Shown here one piece after another: positions 59,583-64,000 of a stretch of 64,000 nt of DNA (its first letter is position 1; each line of letters starts with the position of its first letter). Source of the DNA: Ferrimonas balearica (GTDB lineage: Bacteria; Pseudomonadota; Gammaproteobacteria; Enterobacterales; Shewanellaceae); contig NZ_JAHVHW010000003.1 of NCBI RefSeq assembly GCF_019802055.1, positions 149,212 to 213,211 on the forward strand, read 5' to 3'. A model generated the notes under the pieces. It did no database searches. It saw only the letters and a program-made list of their open reading frames with translations, and was not told the DNA's origin. A program made the position numbers and the translations under genes.

Positions 59583-62046
59583 GCAGAGATGCACAGTTTT
59601 GAGCGAGCAGACGACGGCAGGCTAGCCTTCCCATCAGGCCAATAAGTACTGCCCCCAGTAACGGCGTCAGTGCCCACCACTGCCAGTGCGCCTGCACCAC
59701 CAGATTGAACACCTGGGTTTTCAGCAGATAGAGGGTCAGTTCCGCCACCATTACCGCCAGGAATCCCGCCAGTGCGCCCAGGATCATGAACTCCCAGTTC
59801 ACCGCACTGCGCAACAGTCGGCCCGGTGCTCCCAGGGTTCGCATGATCGCCAACTCCTGCCGCCGTGATGCCATACCTGCCTCAGTCTGGGCCAACAGCA
59901 CCAGCGCCGACGCCACCACCACAACCAGCAGCACCAGCGTTAATGCCAGAGACACCTGGTCAATCACGCCTCGCAACTGCTCTATCAACGCGCCAACATC
60001 GATCACCGATACCGTGGGGAACTGTCGAATCAACTCCCCCACCAACTCTGGCTGCCCATCGGGGTGATAAAAACTGGCGATGTAGGTCGCCACAAAGGGA
60101 GAGAGCACTTCCGGCGGGAAGATCATAAAGAAGTTTGGCTGCATGGTTTCCCAGTTCACCTGACGCAAACTGGTCACGGTCACCTCGAACTCTCGACCAT
60201 CGATGGTAAAGCTGAGTCGGTCCCCCAGCCCAATATCGAGCCGCTCCGCTACCTGTGCCTCAACGGACACCTCACCGGTACTATCGGGCTCGTACCATTG
60301 ACCCGCCACCACCGGATTGTTGGGAGGCAGTTCGGTCCGGTAGGTCAGATTCAACTCCCGCCCTATTCCTCTTGGTCCCCGAGGTGCCGAATCTTCCGGC
60401 TCCTTGGTGACGGGGCGTCTTACGCTGTCACCATTGATGGCTGACAGGCGACCGCGAATCACCGGGTAGAGATCCGTTGCCACGACAGAGCGTTCCGCCA
60501 GAAAGGTCTCCATTGCCACAGTCTGGTCGGGCGCGATGTTGATCAGGAAGTGATCAGGCGTGTTCTCCGGCAGTTGATCCTGCCAGTCTTTGAGCAGGTC
60601 CTGACGCAGCGCCAGAATGGTCAACAGCAGCATCAGGGCCACGGAGAAACCCACCAACTGCAAGGCATTGTCTGCCGCCCGCCGACGCAATCCCGCCAGT
60701 GCCAACTTGAGCGGACTGGAGGTGGCCATACCCAACTGCCGCCCACTGCGCAACAGCAACACCCCAACCAGCGCCAGCAGGCCCCCCAACACGACGGTAC
60801 CCACCAACAGCACCAGGGTCATACGGAGGCTGCCACTGTAAAGCCAGGCCAGCAGAGCCAACGCCGACATTGCCAAAAGCGCATTCAGACCGGCGCCCCA
60901 CCGCGCCGGTCCAATATCCTTCCGCAACACCCTCATCGGCGGCACCGAAAGGAGCCGAAGCAGCGGATAGAGGGTAAAGCCAAAACCGGCAATCAAGCCC
61001 GTTCCAGCGCCGAGCGCCAGAGGCCGCCAAGGGAAAGCGTCCATGGCAGCGCTGCCAAACTCTGCGGGAAGCAGGGTGATCATTCCTTGGGCTGCAAGCG
61101 CTCCCAGTGCCAGCCCCGCCGCGATGCTAAGCAGAGTCACCAGAGCCAGGTGAGAAACAAAAACGGTGCGAACCTGAGCATGGCTGGCTCCCAGGGTTTT
61201 GAACATCGCCACCACATCGTAGTGCCGCTGACAATAACGTCGGGCCGCCACCCCGATGGCAGCGCAGGCCAACGCGATACCGAGCAACGCAGACAGCAAA
61301 AGAAACTGCTCTGCCCGGCCGATAGCGCGCGCCAAGGGGGATTCCTGGGACCGCACATCCACCAGTCGCTGAGAGGTGCTCAGCCGACTTTCCAGAAACG
61401 TCTCAAGCTGAGCAATGGCGGACTCCCGTCCGGCAAACTGGTAGCGCCACTGCAAGCGACTGCCCGGCTGCACCACCCCGGTAGCCTCCACATCCTCCAG
61501 TCGCATCAACACAACGGGCGCCGAAGCAAAGACGTTGAATCCCGCATCCGGAAGACGATTGATAACCGCGTCCAAACGGAATATTGCTTCGCCGACTTCC
61601 CCATCGCTGGCGCTATTCAGCCAACTGGCCAACCGTCGATCCAGCCAGAGTGCACCGGGAGGAGGCAGGCGTGTCGAAGCGGGCGTCATCAAGTCAATCT
61701 GGCCTCTCAGCGGGTACTGGTCTGAGACCGCCTTGATGGTGACCAGTTGCAACTCATCGCCAGCAAACAGCATCGATTGGAACTCAAGAGTCGTCGCGAC
61801 CTCCACCCCCAGAGTTCTGGCATGCTCAAGCCATGTGGGGTCCACCTGTTGTGGAGAGTTCAGAATGCGATCCGCAGCCAGAAAGGTCGCGGCCTGGTGG
61901 TCGATGGCTCGTTTTAAGCGGTCGGAAACCAGGCCCAGGCCGGTCACCGCCGTTACGGCAAGGATCAGGGCTGCGGCAATCAGCCGGAGTTGCCCGCGAG
62001 CCAGTTCACGCCGAAACAGGCGCCAGGCCAAAGGCAGGCTGCTCAT
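59569..62046 (-). CDS. ybbP: ABC transporter permease, YbbP family (FtsX-like)
   Basis: An 825-residue inner-membrane protein with a first transmembrane helix (LRLIAAALILAVTAVTGLGLV), a large periplasmic domain, and two FtsX-type membrane domains, around residues 250-500 and 690-825. It resembles E. coli YbbP of the YbbA-YbbP exporter, thought to act with TesA-type lysophospholipase functions in the envelope or in lipid handling. The ATG at 62046 overlaps the stop of ybbA by 4 bp. The substrate is not known. Confidence 0.92.
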   Translation of the reverse strand: MSSLPLAWRLFRRELARGQLRLIAAALILAVTAVTGLGLVSDRLKRAIDHQAATFLAADRILNSPQQVDPTWLEHARTLGVEVATTLEFQSMLFAGDELQLVTIKAVSDQYPLRGQIDLMTPASTRLPPPGALWLDRRLASWLNSASDGEVGEAIFRLDAVINRLPDAGFNVFASAPVVLMRLEDVEATGVVQPGSRLQWRYQFAGRESAIAQLETFLESRLSTSQRLVDVRSQESPLARAIGRAEQFLLLSALLGIALACAAIGVAARRYCQRHYDVVAMFKTLGASHAQVRTVFVSHLALVTLLSIAAGLALGALAAQGMITLLPAEFGSAAMDAFPWRPLALGAGTGLIAGFGFTLYPLLRLLSVPPMRVLRKDIGPARWGAGLNALLAMSALALLAWLYSGSLRMTLVLLVGTVVLGGLLALVGVLLLRSGRQLGMATSSPLKLALAGLRRRAADNALQLVGFSVALMLLLTILALRQDLLKDWQDQLPENTPDHFLINIAPDQTVAMETFLAERSVVATDLYPVIRGRLSAINGDSVRRPVTKEPEDSAPRGPRGIGRELNLTYRTELPPNNPVVAGQWYEPDSTGEVSVEAQVAERLDIGLGDRLSFTIDGREFEVTVTSLRQVNWETMQPNFFMIFPPEVLSPFVATYIASFYHPDGQPELVGELIRQFPTVSVIDVGALIEQLRGVIDQVSLALTLVLLVVVVASALVLLAQTEAGMASRRQELAIMRTLGAPGRLLRSAVNWEFMILGALAGFLAVMVAELTLYLLKTQVFNLVVQAHWQWWALTPLLGAVLIGLMGRLACRRLLAQNCASLLRRD

Positions 62047-62741
62047 AGTGCCTCCAGTTGGCCAGCGTTCATGGCGACCTGACGCTGGCACCGCTTAGCC
62101 AGTTTCAGGTCATGTGTGACGAGAACGAGCGTGGTGCCCTGCTCCCGGTTCAATTCGAACAGAAGGTTCTCAACCGTGTCACTGTTGGTGTGGTCCAGGT
62201 TACCAGTTGGCTCGTCCGCAAACAGAATCGCAGGGCGGGTAGCAAACGCGCGGGCAATGGCAACGCGCTGCTGCTCACCACCGGAAAGTTGATTGGGGAA
62301 GTGATCAAATCGCTGCTCCAGCCCCACCCGGCTAAGCAGTGATTCAGCGGTTTCCCGCGCGCCTTCATGCCCGGCGAGCTCCAGTGGCAGCATCACGTTT
62401 TCTAGCGCGGTCAGACTGTCCACCAGCATAAAGGACTGAAAAATAAACCCGACTTTCTGGCCTCTGAGTGCGGCACGCTGCTCCTCATCCAACTGATGAA
62501 GCGGTGCGCCAGCTAACCAGATTTCACCGTCTGTGGCCCTATCCAATCCAGCCAGCAACGCCAGCAGAGTGGACTTGCCCGCCCCCGATGGCCCAATCAC
62601 TGCCAACGATTCACCCCGCTTGACTTCGAGATCAACGCCCTTAAGGATCGATAGAGAGCCGTCGAGCGTATCAACGTCTCTACGAAGCCGGCGAACAACA
62701 ATGGCCGAATCCGGCGCGTTATGGAATGAAGGAGTAGACAT
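62043..62741 (-). CDS. ybbA: ABC transporter ATP-binding protein YbbA
   Basis: A 232-residue ATPase of the LolD/MacB type with Walker [11 protein letters not shown]-loop FIFQSFML, signature [15 protein letters not shown], Walker [13 protein letters not shown] and switch LVTHDL. It is the partner of the YbbP permease that follows. The chosen start (62741) overlaps the divergent tesA start by two bases; its own ribosome site is weak, and an ATG at 62771 would extend it into tesA. Confidence 0.93.
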   Translation of the reverse strand: MSTPSFHNAPDSAIVVRRLRRDVDTLDGSLSILKGVDLEVKRGESLAVIGPSGAGKSTLLALLAGLDRATDGEIWLAGAPLHQLDEEQRAALRGQKVGFIFQSFMLVDSLTALENVMLPLELAGHEGARETAESLLSRVGLEQRFDHFPNQLSGGEQQRVAIARAFATRPAILFADEPTGNLDHTNSDTVENLLFELNREQGTTLVLVTHDLKLAKRCQRQVAMNAGQLEAL

Positions 62742-63342
62742 GCTGCGGCGATCCCTGCTGATTTTAATCATCTGTTTATACCAGCCCGGAGCTTGGGCCG
62801 ATCAGCGATCCATTCTAATACTGGGTGACAGCCTAAGTGCAAGCTATGGTATGGATGAAACCGAAGGCTGGGTGAGAAAATTGCAACAAAATCTACCCGA
62901 TGCACGGCTCATCAACGCGTCAGTCAGTGGTGAAACCAGCGACGGAGGGCTGCGCCGTCTCCCCGGATTGCTCGAACAGCATCAGCCAGACTGGGTGTTT
63001 GTCGAGCTTGGTGGCAATGACGGACTGAGAGGGTTTCAGCCCACATTGACCCAACAGAACCTAGACGAGGTCATTGCGCTCAGCAAAGCATCAGGCGCAC
63101 AAGTCATGCTTTCAGAGGTGATGGTGCCACCCAACTACGGACGCCGCTATGCGGAACGCTTTCAGCAGATATTCGTTGCGCTGGCAGAAGCGCACCAGAT
63201 CGAACTGGTCCCCTTCTTTATGACTGAGATTGCGGTGGACCCCAACCTGATGCAGGCCGACGGCATCCATCCAAACCGGGCCGCGCAGGACAGGATTGCC
63301 GCTTTCCTTCAACCCTGGTTTGAACAGGCCATCGCTGAGTAG
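62740..63342 (+). CDS. tesA: Acyl-CoA thioesterase I / lysophospholipase TesA
   Basis: TesA is a periplasmic SGNH-hydrolase with thioesterase, esterase and lysophospholipase activity. The 200-residue precursor has a signal peptide ([20 protein letters not shown]), then block I with Ser31 in ILGDSLSASYG, block III with GGNDGLRG, and block V Asp and His in DGIHPN. GGAG precedes the ATG. The divergent tesA/ybbA-ybbP arrangement is the same as in E. coli. Confidence 0.96.
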   Translation: MLRRSLLILIICLYQPGAWADQRSILILGDSLSASYGMDETEGWVRKLQQNLPDARLINASVSGETSDGGLRRLPGLLEQHQPDWVFVELGGNDGLRGFQPTLTQQNLDEVIALSKASGAQVMLSEVMVPPNYGRRYAERFQQIFVALAEAHQIELVPFFMTEIAVDPNLMQADGIHPNRAAQDRIAAFLQPWFEQAIAE

Positions 63343-63373
63343 CCCTGCTCTTAAAGACACCTGCCCCAAATAG

Positions 63374-63680
63374 GAAAAGCCGCCCGAATGGGTGGCTTTT
63401 CTACTAGCTGGCTATGGGGGATGCGCCACTTAGGCACAAAAAGAAAAAGCCACCCGCTTGGGTGGCTTTTCTACTAACTGGCTGCGGGGGATGCGCCACT
63501 TAGGCACAAAAAGAAAAAGCCACCCGCTTGGGTGGCTTTTCTACTCACTGGCTATGGGGGATGCGCCACTTAGGCACAAAAAGAAAAAGCCACCCGCTTG
63601 GGTGGCTTTTCTACTCACTGGCTATGGGGGATGCGCCACTTAGGCACAAAAAGAAAAAGCCACCCGCTTGGGTGGCTTTT
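63374..63680. repeat. Tandem 70-bp repeats carrying five terminator-like hairpins
   Basis: Four complete 70-bp units (63401-63470, 63471-63540, 63541-63610, 63611-63680) follow an isolated diverged hairpin at 63374-63400. Each unit ends with AAAAAGCCACCC-GCTT-GGGTGGCTTTT, a perfect bidirectional terminator. Units 3 and 4 are identical, and units 1 and 2 differ at a few bases. The spacers contain GGGGGATGCGCCACTTA, which resembles the 3' end and tail of the adjacent tRNA-Glu (GGGGACGCCACTTA) but in the opposite orientation. The array sits directly downstream of the tRNA cluster and also behind tesA. Confidence 0.9.
63654..63680. terminator. Terminator nearest the tRNA cluster
   Basis: On the minus strand AAAAGCCACCC-AAGC-GGGTGGCTTTTTC follows tRNA-Glu by ten bases and should end the tRNA transcript. 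The four further copies to the left could back it up and, read on the plus strand, end the tesA transcript. Confidence 0.88.
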
Positions 63681-63689
63681 CAGAATAAG

Positions 63690-63765
63690 TGGCGTCCCCT
63701 AGGGGATTCGAACCCCTGTTACCGCCGTGAAAGGGCGGTGTCCTAGGCCTCTAGACGAAGGGGAC
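63690..63765 (-). tRNA. tRNA-Glu(TTC)
   Basis: A 76-nt minus-strand tRNA beginning GTCCCCTTCGTCTAGAGG, with anticodon loop CTTTCAC, T-arm GGGGTTCGAATCCCC and encoded CCA end at 63692-63690. It is nearly identical to E. coli tRNA-Glu. It is the last tRNA of the cluster. Confidence 0.97.
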
Positions 63766-63800
63766 CCCGGACTCACCGTTTAGTCTCTGGTGATAAGAGA

Positions 63801-63840
63801 ATTGGTGGAGCTAACGGGTGGTGCGACACTCGCTCGAACC
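63801..63840 (-). pseudogene. Possible fragment of a tRNA-Ala 3' half
   Basis: ATTGGTGGAGCTA at 63801-63813 repeats exactly the 3' end of tRNA-Ala (63880-63892). A TCGAACCGC stretch shortly after recalls its T-loop. The rest does not fold as a tRNA, so this is either a decayed tRNA copy or a duplicated 3' end. Confidence 0.4.
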
Positions 63841-63881
63841 GCCTTTTGTTAGGCCCAACCGGTTGCCGTAACAACCAAAAT

Positions 63882-63957
<76 letters not shown>

Positions 63958-63963
63958 AGGATT

Positions 63964-64000
63964 TGGTGGGCGATACCGGGCTTGAACCAGTGACCCCCTG
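63964..64000 (-). tRNA. Partial tRNA, probably tRNA-Val
   Basis: Only the 3' half is inside the window: CAGGGGGTCACTGG, T-loop TTCAAGC, CCGGT, then acceptor strand ATCGCCC and CCA. The acceptor and GGGGGTC variable region fit gammaproteobacterial tRNA-Val, but the anticodon lies outside, so identity is an inference. Confidence 0.65.

Noticed and set aside
63374..63680. CRISPR-like array
   Set aside because: The period is 70 bp and the whole unit, including the spacer, is repeated. CRISPR arrays have variable spacers, and no cas gene is nearby.
63458..63746. Open frames reading through the terminator array and tRNA-Glu
   Set aside because: They are translations of the 70-bp repeat (repeating MGGFST and HKKKKPP-like blocks) and run into a tRNA gene; no ribosome site or family similarity.

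Overview
The window reads as a chromosomal segment of a gammaproteobacterium. GC content is high and intrinsic terminators are abundant. Gene blocks match conserved orders known from Escherichia coli and Shewanella: yciK/sohB/topA/cysB, rnm(yciV)-yciO-scpA-scpB-rluB next to the trp operon, yciB and yciI near trp, yfbV-ackA-pta, folX-yfcH, and tesA divergent from ybbA-ybbP. A Ferrimonas or Shewanella relative (Alteromonadales) fits best. This is inferred from protein content and gene order, not from a database search. I see no insertion sequence, prophage or CRISPR array.

Layout. 1-5.0 kb: a PilZ-like gene, mfd and csiV. 5.0-7.2 kb (minus): acyP, a candidate structured small RNA, ycfP and nagZ. 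7.3-14 kb: sdaA, cysB, an unknown membrane-anchored protein and topA. 14-19 kb: a lone astB, a large Ig-like lipoprotein and a dicarboxylate/amino-acid symporter. 19.5-28 kb: sohB, a VolA-like lipase lipoprotein, yciK, then the minus-strand run rnm-yciO-scpA-scpB-rluB. 28.1-35.9 kb: the trp operon. It has a clear leader peptide with three Trp codons and an attenuator, followed by a type I-beta DAHP synthase gene and trpE-G-D-CF-B-A. 36-41.7 kb: yciB, an OFA-type transporter, yciI, xthA, a small wHTH regulator and yhdT-panF.

41.7-51 kb is a mixed-acid fermentation block. pflB and pflA (pyruvate to acetyl-CoA plus formate) and ackA-pta (acetyl-CoA to acetate plus ATP) flank a CbiM-like membrane protein and yfbV. 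Two palindromes of the PdhR/GntR type lie in the 0.7-kb region before pflB. 51-53.2 kb (minus) holds two tandem DUF1538 membrane proteins, a PII-like protein and a CBS-domain protein, probably a regulated transport system of unknown substrate. 53-63.3 kb: a small lipoprotein, ggt, a 32-residue acidic small ORF, an unknown 73-residue protein, an RlmI-like methyltransferase, an AI-2E family permease, folX-yfcH, and ybbP-ybbA divergent from tesA.

The right end holds a minus-strand tRNA cluster: a partial tRNA (probably Val), tRNA-Ala(GGC) and tRNA-Glu(TTC). Directly downstream of it lie five terminator-like hairpins at an exact 70-bp period, with spacers that resemble the 3' end of tRNA-Glu. The most interesting unexplained items are this array, the 122-nt RNA candidate near 5.5 kb, the DUF1538/PII/CBS cluster, the DAHP synthase placed under trp attenuation, and a pair of related GC-rich intergenic elements near 11.0 and 46.5 kb.
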